64,000 nucleotides of DNA from Orbilia blumenaviensis (taxonomy: Eukaryota > Ascomycota > Orbiliomycetes > Orbiliales > Orbiliaceae): the NCBI GenBank assembly GCA_036872755.1, contig JAVHNS010000009.1:1860001-1924000 (forward strand), written 5' to 3'. Under the pieces are notes generated by a model. The model made no database searches and had not been told where the DNA came from. It saw nothing but the letters and a program-made list of their open reading frames with translations. Position numbers and translations under genes: made by a program. Below, one piece after another: positions 10,955 through 22,168 of this stretch; position 1 is the stretch's first letter, and each line of letters starts with the position of its first letter.

Positions 10955-11242
10955 TTATGGTGCTGGGACAAAAACAAGACCAGGGCCATCCATTCTCATG
11001 CCTGTTTCCCACCACCATGGTTCCGGCGCCGGATCCCCGCTTCGCTCCCTTTTCATCCACTCAATTGCTCGACAAGCGATCATGCATCGCCGATATCGTT
11101 CAAGTCGGCCCCAGTAAAGATATGCGTGTGCTATAACTTCTGGGATACCGTGATGCATGACCCTCAAAGCAGGTTTCGTTGTTCTGGCGCTCTCGCGGGT
11201 ATGATAAGTTCGGTCGGGGAGCCATGGTCCTGCGCAAGGCAT
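10955..11242 (-). CDS. Small MPCxGP family protein, copy B
   Basis: A 95-codon frame starting MPCAGPWLPDRTYHT, homologous to copies A and C. The middle block reads ALRVMHHGIPEVIAHAYLYW and the C-terminal block CRAIEWMKRERSG. It then runs about 30 residues past the point where A and C end, through a Pro/Trp-rich tail, so the true end may be spliced. A 198-codon frame on the opposite strand (10877-11473) overlaps it. I treat that frame as a shadow because only the minus strand has paralogues. Function unknown. Confidence 0.5.
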   Translation of the reverse strand: MPCAGPWLPDRTYHTRESARTTKPALRVMHHGIPEVIAHAYLYWGRLERYRRCMIACRAIEWMKRERSGDPAPEPWWWETGMRMDGPGLVFVPAP

Positions 11243-11751
11243 TTTGAGAGTCTAGAGGGTTTGTGCTTTTGGCTTCCTGGTTTCGCGAGTCCTTTGCCAG
11301 GTAAAGCGATATCTCGGATGTCGATATTACGAGAGAAAAGAATAATTCAAGAATTGCGTATTCAAACAGAGCACAGGCTCGATTCTTTTGAAGTATTTTT
11401 CCAAGCATACACGTCAACAAACGCAATGTTTAGTAATCAACGGAATAACCCGTGTTTGCCAGCACGCCATTAATATTTTCGTCTTCAAGAAGTGAAAGAT
11501 TTAATTGTGAATCTCCCAAGACGTAATTGGCAGTTGCGGGCTCGGGCTGGGCATTCGGCGGTCCTGCAGTTAGCTTGTTTGATCTTGGTGCACCTGTCCA
11601 TTCTATCCCGAGCACAGGATTTGGATTACGATTGTTACAAATGCGCTGGGACATCTCGTGACCACATACCAATAAAAAGTTAAAAATAACTGGCTAGTTA
11701 ACGAAGATATTTGTCGCTGCGAATGGTGATGCTTTTTAACCATTCTAAAAA
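11243..11751. other. Intergenic, 509 bp
   Basis: Lies between the start of MPC copy B and the last exon of the F-box gene. Short overlapping frames occur on both strands, but none is supported. It should contain the promoter of copy B and the 3' end of the F-box gene. Confidence 0.4.
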
Positions 11752-14103
11752 CTAATATAAGCAGGAAGCAGGGTTGACGTGGGTAAGAAAATGGAAAAAG
11801 ACCAAGATCAAACATATCCTGACTAAGTCTTTATCAACCAGATCTCCATCTATGCGGCTCATCCATATAGTAATACATGCTATCCATGAATGTCTCCCCA
11901 AGCCTATCAATTGACGCTTAGTAAAACCGTTTGCAGTTAGTTTATGGTATAAAGGATGAGCGTACCTGACATTAGCGCCCCCCTCCAGTCGAAGGACTTG
12001 ATTAATCTCGGGCACATATGATATCTCCGGATAGTAGCCCCAATTTTTCTTGCACATATCATCTCGATGCCATTTAATCCGGAAAGTTACCGTATTTTCA
12101 GAATGGCGATCCGTATTTGCAATACAGCCGAAAATGACCCATTCAAGAGTGGGCATTATACCAGGAGTTCGAGAGTCCGAGGCCCCGTAAAGGCGAGCGG
12201 CCTCTTCCACAATTGAATGTAGTGTACGATATGCCACTTCCGCATATCCGGTAAACTTCTCCCCACGGGCGAGGTTTGTGCTTACTATTTTCCAAAGAAG
12301 AAACCCTCTATAGTTAGGCCATGATGGGACTAAATTCAATATTCTCAGCCGTCTCAGCCTCACAAATGACTTTGGCATGTGCACGTTGGCTTGCGCGATA
12401 TCATTATTGGGGTCCTGTTTCTTAAATTAAATTAGTCTTTCGATATTGTTGGTAGAGCGAAATGTAATTTTGAGAGATTCGCGCCAGACGCTGCTTTGAG
12501 TGCTGGCTTTTTATGACTTAGATTCAGAGATGTGGGGCGACCGCCTACCTTCTCTTCCATTCTGATAGGGATGGACAACTCGATTAGATCAAGGGTCTCA
12601 TATGCCGAAGTCCGCGTCTCAAAGTATCTATCAGCTTGTTGCGGGGGTTGGGTATAGACTGTACTTTTGTAGTCTACTGTATGTGATAGATATCTCAAGG
12701 AATCTTTGTTTCGGGCTATAATATCACGACTAAAGGGGAATTCCGACCCGTTGTAAGGGTTTCCAGGATCGTGCTCGAGTTCGATATCAAGATCATCGCT
12801 TCCATCATTGATCAGGGTTTTCAAAGTAATCAAACTTGCTTCCACTTGGTAAGCTAGAAATTTTAACCCTGGTGGAAGTGTGATAAGAAACCGGTTAATT
12901 CCTGCCATGTCACCACTTTTATCGTTTACAATAAATGTCTCAAGGTTCAGCTTCCCTCTAAGAGAGGACAGAAATAGGACAGTGTCGCCGCAGAGGCTGA
13001 TTCTTAAATCTTTTAACTGACTTGTGTCCAGGTACTCTGCCATTCTAGCCGTCACTACCAGCAGTCGACTAATGCATACTTTCCGAAGGCGCATTTTCTC
13101 AAGAGGAGAGAAGAGACAAAGCTCAAGGAAGCTCTCAAGCGTCGTGACCCCTTCCATCTCGGGATACTGTGGACCCTTTGGGAGCAAGCTAGGATCCCAC
13201 GGCCAGCGAACAGGCGCTGAAGGATCATCGACGTGGAAGAAAATCGAAAATTCACGTAGATAGGTAGCTGCCTTTAGAATGTAGTAAACCTGGAGGGGCC
13301 CATACGGATCGCCCAGGTCGTATGCTACAAATTCTCGAAGGTTTGGAAGCTTAAGGCCTTCACATCTTTGGGGAAGTTCTGATGTTATAAGGCGTCCCGT
13401 ATAATTAGCACTCTTGGGTGGGATTGTCATCCTTAGTGTCGTGAGAGTTGAAGCGTTTAGAACAATTAACTTTATTAGCCACTGGTTTTTGAGCCTTGGA
13501 CAATAGACTAGACACCTCCATCTTTGCAACCCGAAAACCTCATTAGCTTGTTATGGTACTCCAGACTAAAATAGGGATCAGAATGCTCTCGTAGATGAGA
13601 GGTGTATACGCACATTATCACTGAAATTTTCATCCGGGACTCCCAATTCGGCGGTAGATCAACCATAGACTTCGTCGATGCATCGCGAGGAGCGTTGTTT
13701 TCCTGTTGGAATGCATCTCTGCGCCAGAAAGGCGTATATAGCCCTCTGTATGCACCACGAATCTGGCCGAGGCCTACGTAGACTTTTCTAATGAAAGAAA
13801 ATAACTGAGCTGGGTTGTTGTATAGGGCCTGTATTTGACCGGGTATCGTATCATCGCCAGCATTCCGTAGCAGAACTTCTCTGTATAGTAGTGGTGTAGC
13901 TACCACATTCAGTCGTTTAGATGAGCGCGCCAGACTGCATAGCGAAGTACTTGAATCTTCTGCCACCTATGGACAATATCGCTTTATGTATCAGTTAACC
14001 TGAATAAATCGCACAGGTGAAAGCTTCAACGAAGGCTACAGGGGCTTACAAGCAAGGCGATTTCATCGAGAATTTCGATTGGAAGAGAGTTGAGGCTAGC
14101 CAT
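11752..14103 (-). CDS. F-box protein, four exons, with an apparent 1-nt frameshift
   Basis: Likely substrate receptor of an SCF ubiquitin ligase. Exon 1 (14103-14050) gives MASLNSLPIEILDEIALL. An 83 nt intron (14049-13967, GTAAGC...ATAG) joins in phase to VAEDSSTSLCSLARSSKRLN, completing a typical N-terminal F-box. The C-terminal part has loose LRR-like character (LKLPNLREFVAYDLG and similar). A proposed second intron at 12548-12415 (GTAGGC...CAG, with an ACTAAT branch-like site) joins MEEK to DPNNDIAQAN in phase; the last exon runs to 11752. Near 13527-13530 the frame shifts: MRFSG continues naturally as LQRWRCLVYCPRL only if one base is restored in a GGGTTG run, and the uncorrected frame stops at 13508. 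No other break occurs over about 700 residues, so this is either a very young pseudogene or a sequence error. The target protein is unknown. Confidence 0.65.
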
Positions 14104-14652
14104 GTGGGTTTCGTTTAAACGCTTACGCGTGATAACCTGAGTTGTAATTCGGATTTCTGGATTCAAATAAGACAATGTTGAACATTAGACAATTCTGGCG
14201 GGGTAATGTGATTCCTTCCGCGTGCGATCCTCTGACGAGTTGATCTGGTTGGCCAGAATAGCTGGACCTACAATGCAGGTTTATTGGTTGATGTATAGAT
14301 TGTCGCCCCTGAATCCAGTTGGCAACGTTCCAAGCCCGGAATAATGTAAGTTTGTATTTTCTTGTACTTTCAGTGTATTTTAGATTATATTTCGGTAGGT
14401 CTAGAAGCTAGCGTACGGGAACCGTAGCTATACATATAGAAGATGGGTGCGATAGACACGCTCAGTAGCGATCAAGGCATTTGGGTTTAGTCCGTGCTCG
14501 TCTGATCAACTCTCGGTTCCTGAATTGATGTAAAGTTCATGCGGCCGGCCCCGGGCTGGTCCCGTTAACACGCCTGAGCTCCGCAAAAGTCGGACTGAGC
14601 ATTTGATTCCGCCATGGATACATCCGCCATCAAAAGGCCACGAGTTACCGAG
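14104..14652. other. Intergenic, 549 bp
   Basis: Upstream region of the F-box gene. I see no open frame of note, no RNA gene and no clear repeat. Confidence 0.4.
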
Positions 14653-14904
14653 CTACCGTGGCGGGTGCCTCTCTATCCAGATCGATTCTGCGCTCATTGG
14701 ATGGAGAGGCTGTAGCTCAACACGAGAGAAATGGGCTGCGCTGTTCGGTCCCATCAGTGACGCGAAGAACCTCCACAAAACAAGTGTTGATTTGGCACGA
14801 TCCTCATCATAGCCATGAAACATGAGAAACTTGAGGTCGTCATCGGCGTCGGCAGGTGGGGTATGGTACGTATAGTCGGGAATTTGTGGCCCAGCACACG
14901 GCAT
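14653..14904 (-). CDS. Small MPCxGP family protein, copy C
   Basis: An 83-codon frame starting MPCAGPQIPDYTYHTPP, followed by an acidic stretch, the middle block LKFLMFHGYDEDRAKSTLVL, and an ending (SAESIWIERHPPR) that lines up with the C-termini of copies A and B. The N-terminal blocks of B and C are closest. The F-box gene lies between copy C and copies A and B, on the same strand. No known domain, and function unknown. The conserved protein pattern across diverged DNA suggests real coding, but copy number elsewhere in the genome is not visible here. Confidence 0.5.
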   Translation of the reverse strand: MPCAGPQIPDYTYHTPPADADDDLKFLMFHGYDEDRAKSTLVLWRFFASLMGPNSAAHFSRVELQPLHPMSAESIWIERHPPR

Positions 14905-16706
14905 CGTTGCTAGGTATAGAATCCTAACTTTGCCGTATCCGATCCAAGAGCTCGCGAGGTAAGAATCCTAAGGAAATCCCGACCGATTGCTCCTTCGAGC
15001 CGAAGAATTGTAAAGTTGGTGTAAGTACGGGCTACCAAATCTGTTTGAAGACCGAGGTGTCAGCGGATGTTGCACCCCGCCGACCTACCCGGCTGGCCGG
15101 CGGGATTGCTCCACATGCAACAACTTAAATTCTTGATTTTCGGCAGCGTGCAAAAAAAAAAAATATTGATTCGGTGTGAAGCCTATATATATACCCAGTG
15201 TGCATTCCGGAAGCCATAAGATTGCGGCTATGCCTTAATTGAAACGCTCTCTATCAAATATCTATCAGTTTATAGCCACTGAAGCAGTCCTATTAAAAAT
15301 ATTGTGAGGAGAGTATGATTGGATCGAGGTTCGACTGGAACGAATCGCGGCGCTAAAGGTTTTATGACGTGTGCAAAGTATGGAATGAGATAATACGGGG
15401 ATTGGACTGATATCACGATACATACCTGACATCAGCTGATATCAATATCATAGATAGTTTCTGTGTTTGTGTAACCGATATAACCAGATTGACGGTTGTC
15501 AGGTCACACCAATATCAACCCATGATCCAGTTCATGGATCCAACGTGGATCTACACACAGAAGATGGCCATCTAAATCTGGTCATCAACTGCTATACATT
15601 GGATGTCACACGGAACCTTAAACGGGAAAGCTTTATTTTAACTTCTCGCTTGTCTTTACCCTACAACTGTACGGTTGTGTAACCTGGGACCCTGACATGG
15701 CCAGTGCACAACATTGCAACATGCATAACAGGCATGGTTCCCACGGGCCATTGAATGACCATAGCTATAGCTGGAGCGCTCAATTCAGATTTAAAAATCC
15801 ATTCAGGTGGGGCATGGGCCATGTGCAGACAGTAGAGATCGCCAAAACATGGGTTTCCTTCACGCGATCGTAAAATCATGAGACCTCAGATTTGGACCCA
15901 AACTAAAACATACCACTGGGTTAAAGATAACTTATGGGCTCGGGCCGTGTAGGACAAATCGGGGTTGGATCTGAAGCTGTGCGTCAATTCTATCGATAAG
16001 TGCACATTTCATCTTTAACCGTTCCATAAAACGCATTTTAATTACCTCACTGAAGTTTGGGTAAATTTGACGGACCTATAGCTAGTCACTACGTTCCACA
16101 ACCCAAACAATTCTAATCATGATAACGCATTCCAATAATATGTGAACCTAGATTAAGTGTAGTAACATGCTATAATTACATGTGTATGTTAACAAAAGTA
16201 GAATAAAATATATATAAGAAAGTTACTCTGCAGAACTTGCAATATTTGAAGCCAGGCTATGGGATGGCACCACGCTTTTTGTGCACATATTTATTCACGA
16301 TACCAATGCTTCAACTTGTCGACAAACGTTTACGGAGTAGTAGATCAAAATGAATACTAAAAGACCAGTTGATTCTTATTATACTCGGCATACCTGCAGT
16401 GGAGCTATACCGTGTCAACCGATGTCACCCGTAAGTCTGCACTGTTGCGATCACTTTCTGTCCACGATATCAGCGCCATGGAATTTCGGAACTGCATGTT
16501 TTCAATTCTAGCGGCCGATTGGGAAGCAACGGTCTTTCGATGTCGATACAGTGATATAGCGGAGCCGCTTTTCAAACTGGCCTCGTAGGCGTTTAAACCA
16601 GCATCCTCATAGTGGCCCTTTGGACCGTTTTATAGTCATGCCCATTCCATCACCACAATTATTTGATTTTTTTTTAAATTGGTGGTTTAAAATAAACCTA
16701 GTACAG
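14905..16706. other. Gene-poor interval, 1.8 kb
   Basis: I see nothing supportable here. Frames of 71-72 codons at 15467-15879 lack any recognisable feature. A missing first exon of the gene that follows may lie in the last few hundred bases; an ATG near 16639 is one candidate, unproven. Confidence 0.4.
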
Positions 16707-18085
16707 ACCTTGGCTTACTCCGATATTGTCGTCTAAGGCTCCAATAGAGTCTCTACGAAAGTCTAGAGAAAGAACTTATCTTCGACAGCCCCGGAATAGA
16801 AGTCCAACTCCACCTGGATGGGGTTCAAGGTTGACATTTTCCGGCTGCGCACAAAGCCGATATGATGACGATCCTTACTCTTACGGCGCCACAAGCCAAG
16901 ATCCGTCAACAGATACAAGAGAAAGGACAAGAATATTTGATACCAGCTATCCCGGGGAGTAAGACTCTTGCTTTACAAAAATTTCACCCCTAACGTGTAT
17001 ACTTTAAGTTTTAGCTTGGCCGGCTGACTGGTATCTTAAATTATGATACACTAGTAACTGGGGAGCGAATGACTTTTGCCAAGGAACGAGAGGATACAAT
17101 CTTAGGGCCCTGCAAACCGACTCTGAAGCTCCCAGTCCTGAGTGTAGTGAGTTTAAAGATGGCGAATCCGATGATAATGAGCCTATGGAGCCAGAGGTGC
17201 CTACTTCCAACGATTGGGGTCAATCAGAAAGGGAAGTTGAGGATATTATAATACAAGTTCCAGAGTCAATTCACGAAGGTACTTTCTGGTTGCCATAAAG
17301 CTAGTCTTTCATTACAATCACTGATACAAAGCGAGACTGACTAAGATGCAGTGCATGAACAACCCATGGAGGAGGAGGAGGAGATTGTTGACATCAACGC
17401 TCCGGTAGTTACTCTTATTGAGGATGACGCGGATTTGGAAACCCCCACCAATACCACACCAATACCACAACTCAATAAATCAAGAAAGAGATTTTGGCCT
17501 CTGTGTTTACATTCTTCCAAATGGAGAGATGCAGAATATGATCCTACAAGGCCACGGCATACTGAGCGACATTCACACGACCGACGCAAAACCAGTTGCT
17601 TCGAATACAGCGAAATATTCGAAAAAGGAGAGATGAGCCCATTCCAATATGGAGGATACGTTTACTCCTTTATAGGTTACCCTCGATATCCCCATCCTGA
17701 TTCCGAAAAAGACATGCTTCCCGCATATCCATTGGAATATATTGACGATAATTTCACCAACTGGGATAGTTACCGTGAAATGAATTGGATAGGACCTCAA
17801 ATTAGCTATGAAAGATATCCGGGACAAGACCCTGACGGATGGACCCAAGATGATAAAAACCCTTTACGCAGGCTACGGCTTTTTCGATTTCGACACGTCG
17901 TCCCTGTGGAGGAATATGAGGATACAATACCTTATGTCGCAGAACTGGAGCCATCATGTTATAGGTGCGAAATGTTTCTAAATATTCGTGGCCGGTATGG
18001 GATAGAAAGGAGGCACTATTACAGAAGGAAGGATGCATTGCCTTCTGAACATGGCACAGTGCACGGAGGCGAAGGCCTTGAGTAG
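16707..18085 (+). CDS. Hypothetical three-exon (or longer) acidic protein, 5' end unresolved
   Basis: Three exons splice in phase: 16707-16958, 17055-17278 and 17352-18085. The introns are 96 nt (GTAAGA...CTAG, with a CTGAC branch-like site) and 73 nt (GTACTT...GCAG), giving about 402 residues. The first exon has no ATG. Its frame opens after a TAG at 16699 with a good acceptor (TACAG) at 16706, so an upstream initiating exon is expected. The protein has an acidic middle (MEEEEEIVDI near the start of the last exon) and an Arg/Tyr-rich C-terminal half with two clustered cysteines (SCYRCEMF). I recognise no domain and no signal peptide or membrane segment. The alternative acceptor at 17345 would add two residues and keep the frame. 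Confidence 0.55.
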
Positions 18086-18810
18086 TCTAGATTATATATG
18101 GGGCTACTTGTGAGTATTTGCGGAAAAATAGCTTCTGAGTTTTGCTGAGCTCATAAAATCAAATGCCAAACATGTCCTTCTAATTTGAAAAAAAGCAAGT
18201 TTGTCTGAATTAGGTCGTCAAAAAATCGAAGATTCCTTGATTGAATTTGGTTTTGCTCTGTATCCCTTCTTTAAAGTATAGTGTCATCGATACCAGTATC
18301 CGATCCATCAATGTTATAATACACCCGAGGTATTTACTCTTAAAAAGAGATCTCGAGATGTATACAAACTATCTATTTGCTCCTCCGATTGGTAGTGATT
18401 GTTGTATATTTGGCAGCAATTTCTATCGGTATGGAAAATTGGAGATGGTTTCTTATACTGTATCATAGACACATGCAATTGGCTTATCTTATACACGAAC
18501 CCAATGATCTTAGCCGCTTACGAGAATACTCCAGAAGCCCGTTGAATGTTTGGTAAGCAAGAAAATAGTTAAGTCTATCGTAGAACTATCGTCTCTAGTA
18601 GATCCAGCCTCGCAGCTAACCTTATGACACGCACTGAAACTCATACGATGTCGCTACATTATATATATAAATCGCTGCAATATACATATAATATACATTA
18701 ATACTGCATAGGTTTGATTTAATAGATCATAAATGTGACGGTTTTACGAGGCCCATATTGTATTTCACGCACCTCTGCATTCTGGCCCAGCGGTTCCCAC
18801 GCATGCCTCT
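18086..18810. other. Intergenic, AT-rich
   Basis: No supported gene. A short TATA/ATAT microsatellite lies near 18660-18700. The 75-codon frame at 18241 starts with a TTG and looks accidental. Confidence 0.4.
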
Positions 18811-19054
18811 GGGGGAAAATATTTAAACGTCCACTTCCCACTTTTCACTCTCTTCCTTCTCTTCCCTCCCCCACCGCGCTTTCACGTATCCTCCATCGTT
18901 ATATACAATCTATCTATATATAACGTCAGACATCGTGCAAGAGCAGTCAGCCGTTTTTATCCTTTCGTTCTTCACGCACACATCCCGTAGGTTCAAGCCT
19001 TTGTTAGCTGCGTTTCCGTGGATATAAGACCTCTTGCCTGCCTACGAAGCCACC
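18811..19054 (+). promoter_or_regulatory. Promoter and 5' leader with pyrimidine tract
   Basis: A TATTTAAA box near 18817 is followed by a long CT-rich tract (18832-18880), a second TATA-rich stretch, and then a leader ending in a strong initiation context (GCCACCATGG). This layout is typical of actively transcribed fungal genes and supports the downstream ATG at 19055. Assignment is from pattern only. Confidence 0.45.
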
Positions 19055-19659
19055 ATGGTTCTCTTTAGAGTCGTGACTGGAAATGGGCGTGGGGGTGAGT
19101 CCGAGTCTGCGGAACACGTGGACTACCAGCGGCTTTGTGTGCACCACCACGCTCGTGCGGGTGGAAGGGGGGGGCGTGCCACTAATGCTGGCGGGGGAGG
19201 GGAGCGCCGCGTCACTAACACCGGCGAGGGGGTCCCAGTTAGGGTCAAAAAGACCTATGGTGATAGGGTAACCGTACGTGCCCAGTTCTACAACGCACGA
19301 CGGGAGCGGTTCGTGATGGGGCTGCCAGTAGGGCGTCCCTCACGTCTCTACTGGAAATGGGACAACAAACCGGACCCCTGAGTAGTTGGACGGAGGAGCA
19401 GGGTGACAGCTATAGTTTTGTCAGAAAGGACTATGACCGAAGCTTAGTCCGGGGTGACAACTACTATACCCAGAAATTCCGGGTCCCAATTGGACGACGT
19501 CCCCCAATTATGGGGGTCGAGGAACAATTCCCGGGGGAGTGTCATGGCGTGTCGACAGACACATCCCATGGGTGCCTAGACAGACTAAGAACGGTCTTGT
19601 CTATGAAGGAATCGAGCGGGTTTACTTGTTGGAGATGCCTAACTAGATACCATTACTAG
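19055..19659 (+). CDS. Small basic protein, probably two exons, with an internal repeat
   Basis: The ATG at 19055 has a near-ideal context and a promoter-like upstream region. Read without splicing, the frame ends at 19381 (108 residues). Removing a possible 74 nt intron (19328-19401, GTAGGG...GCAG) keeps phase and extends the protein to the stop at 19659 (176 residues). The second part repeats the first: VKKTYGDRVTVRAQFYNA...RF...PVGR compares with VRKDYDRSLVRGDNYYTQ..FR.PIGR. However, the first copy's PVGR motif would be lost by that splice, so a frameshift between duplicated halves is an equally good explanation. The N-terminal region is Gly/Arg-rich. No known domain, and function unknown. 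Confidence 0.4.
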
Positions 19660-20663
19660 GCTGATTCGACCTCGTTTTCATTCACTGCTTCTCCTCCTTC
19701 TCTTTGTGATTGGTTTCTGTGTTTTGTTGCTGCATGCTCCCATTGGGGCGAATCTTCACTAGTCCATCAAGCCTATGGGCTTCATTTGAAGGTTACTTTA
19801 TTTTATATATAATTAAGTTCCTGCCACCTTTTTTTTTTTTGCAAACTTGAAATTTATTTCGATTTCAGCGTCCTCATGATATTGTTCCAAAACATCGTAG
19901 GTGTTGTCCCTTGTTGCAATTTCACTATCGCAAACCAGCCATGATATTGCACCTTGGCATGGCATGGCATTGATCAGGCGGCGCATGGCAATGCAGTAAT
20001 GCACCAGTCTATCATATCATATAGGTACCAAAGTAGACGGCCCGTATGGCTAGTTTGACATTGAGGAGAGTGAAAGTCCGAGTAGCCAGGTATGATACCC
20101 GATACCAATTGCTAGTTAGTGTAGCTCAAAACGACATGGCTGTATATCGTATATCGTACTTCGTAATTCTCTTCTTTATTTATCCAATCCATTCACTGCA
20201 CTTAGTTAGATTGGGCTGCCAGGCATCGGGACCCGGAACCCATGGGCCGTAGTATAGTACTCATATAAATCATTAAACTGCCAAATATAATATACAAAAA
20301 AAAGCGAGTGAATTGTACGTCAAGGAACCATTATGTCGCCCCCAAATATAGCTATGGTAGATAATAAAAAAAAACAATGTATTTTGTCGAACCGTCTTAC
20401 TTTTTTGTCCAAGCGACAGAAATCCGACCAATGTAGTCAGGTGTCCATCTTACAGCGCCCCTCATACTCTGCTTGCGAAGGAAAGAGGAATGCATTTTGA
20501 CTTCGTCCTCTTTTTTTTTCGTATAGTCGTCATACCTAGATATTACTCCATCTAACAGAACACAAATACACATACAAAAAGGGGAAGGGGGGGGGGAAAT
20601 AAAAGGATTAAAGGGGAAAAGTGAAGAAAACAGGCGCCCCTTAGTAGCCTATGGGCGATGCCA
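19660..20663. other. Intergenic, 1 kb
   Basis: Probably holds the 3' ends of the two flanking genes. Several short homopolymers occur, including a G-rich run at 20581-20596. Frames at 19813-20252 are short and unsupported. Confidence 0.4.
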
Positions 20664-22168
20664 TCAATGCATCTCATACTCGACGGAATCCCTACCTCTC
20701 GCCTCCTCTCGCATCATATTCTGTTTTCTCCCCTTATAATACCACCAAGTACTCGCCCACGTCATCCAGAAGCCCACCCAGCTGTAAATTTGCATTCTGA
20801 AGTAACTTAGCAAAGCCGTGGTGCTGGCAGCTCGAGGCCCATTCGCCACAATTGCGGTCAACGGGCTGGTCAACCGAATCATTCCTAGCATGAATATGAA
20901 GCATAGTAGACCTAGAAGTCCGGATAGCCAAAGCATGAACCAGAAGTAGCTAGCATCGAGGAAGTAACAAGTTCTATAGACTTCATGCCAGGAACCTGTA
21001 ATGATCGAAAGCGGGACAATAAACATGAGGGAGAAGGTGTTGATGTACCATAGCAGCCTCCAGAAGGCGCGTTGGTGGTCCTCGTAGCTCGGATTGCTAT
21101 TTCCTGGGGATGTAGGGCCGGTATTGAGATTTTCAAGCATGATGTTATATGCCTGGAGGAGGGTGAAGGGGTGGAGAGCTGTAAAGAAGCTCGAGAAGAG
21201 ACCAGCAATAAAGCCTTCAGGGGCAAAGCGAACATGGCGGAGGGAGGTCATAAAGAGGCCAAAGGTGATGGAGAGAGCGGAGGAGAGGGTAGTCACAGGG
21301 AGGGTCTGCGATTGTAGATGAGTAGCGAAGAACAGGGCAAACGGAATAGTAAGGATTCGTGACATCTGGTAGACGGGGAATTGGCCGTATCTATAATCCA
21401 TATTTGTTATCATTCATCGCTCGTAAAACAATGTGGTCAGATGGCAACATACGCGAATGCAAAGTTTGAGATTAAAATCTTCAACGAGAAGACGGCTGAG
21501 GCGAATATGAACTTTCTGCCAGTCTTCCATTCGAATTCCAAAACGCTACCGCGAGCTCCCCATCCCCACCCTTGGGTCTTCTGGTACACCGGCGGGTCGG
21601 GAGGTGCGACGACAAAGTTGAATTGGATAAAGTTGAAGACAGGAGTGATAAGCCTTGTTAGATATGCCCAGAAGACTAGCATTACTTGGGCGGTTATCAG
21701 CTGCGCCGCAGTAACGAACATGGGGTAGTTAAATCTGCCGAATGCTCCGATGGTTAGCACTCCGTCTGGTTTATTCCACGTCTGAGTTCTCCGTAGGTTC
21801 TATTAAACGTACTTATAAACACCGGCTACATACGAAAGTTAGCATCCAGCTCATAGAGGGAAAAAAAAAAAAAAAGGCGTATTAGATAATGACATACTCC
21901 ATAGCAAGACGTGCTCCTGGAACACCATTCCGCCACCAATGCCAAAGTAGAAAAATACTATCAATCCTACGAAGACTTTTTGGCCTAAAGGCGTATCCCA
22001 TATCTGCCAGACCCGACCAGCTTGTCGCTTCGAGGACCCTCCTAACGAGCCATTAGATGTCGATAGCGGGAGCAGGGAGTTTGACGGCTTGTGGTTCGGG
22101 GAATCGGTATCGTCCCATGGTGGGGACTTCGATCGCGAGCTCGACCCTCCCCGAGAGTGGTGAGGCAT
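20664..22168 (-). CDS. Multi-pass membrane protein, nucleotide-sugar/triose-phosphate transporter-like
   Basis: Four exons splice in phase: 22168-21898, 21825-21813, 21734-21453 and 21390-20664. The introns are 72, 78 and 62 nt, with GTATGT or GTACGT donors and a TGCTAAC branch in the first. The product is 430 residues. Exon 2 is only 13 nt and encodes TGVY across both junctions. After a polar, Ser-rich cytosolic N-terminus (1-60) there are about ten hydrophobic segments. The C-terminal half contains LTSPLTAIVANGPRAASTTA, a position where DMT-superfamily nucleotide-sugar and TPT transporters carry a conserved LTSPxT motif. Likely an endomembrane (Golgi/ER) carrier. The substrate cannot be told from sequence, and overall resemblance is distant, so family placement is moderate. 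Frame and splicing are well supported. Confidence 0.75.

Noticed and set aside
10877..11473. 198-codon plus-strand frame with CxxC near its start
   Set aside because: It overlaps the minus-strand MPC copy B, which has two paralogues, while this frame has none. It is most simply a shadow.
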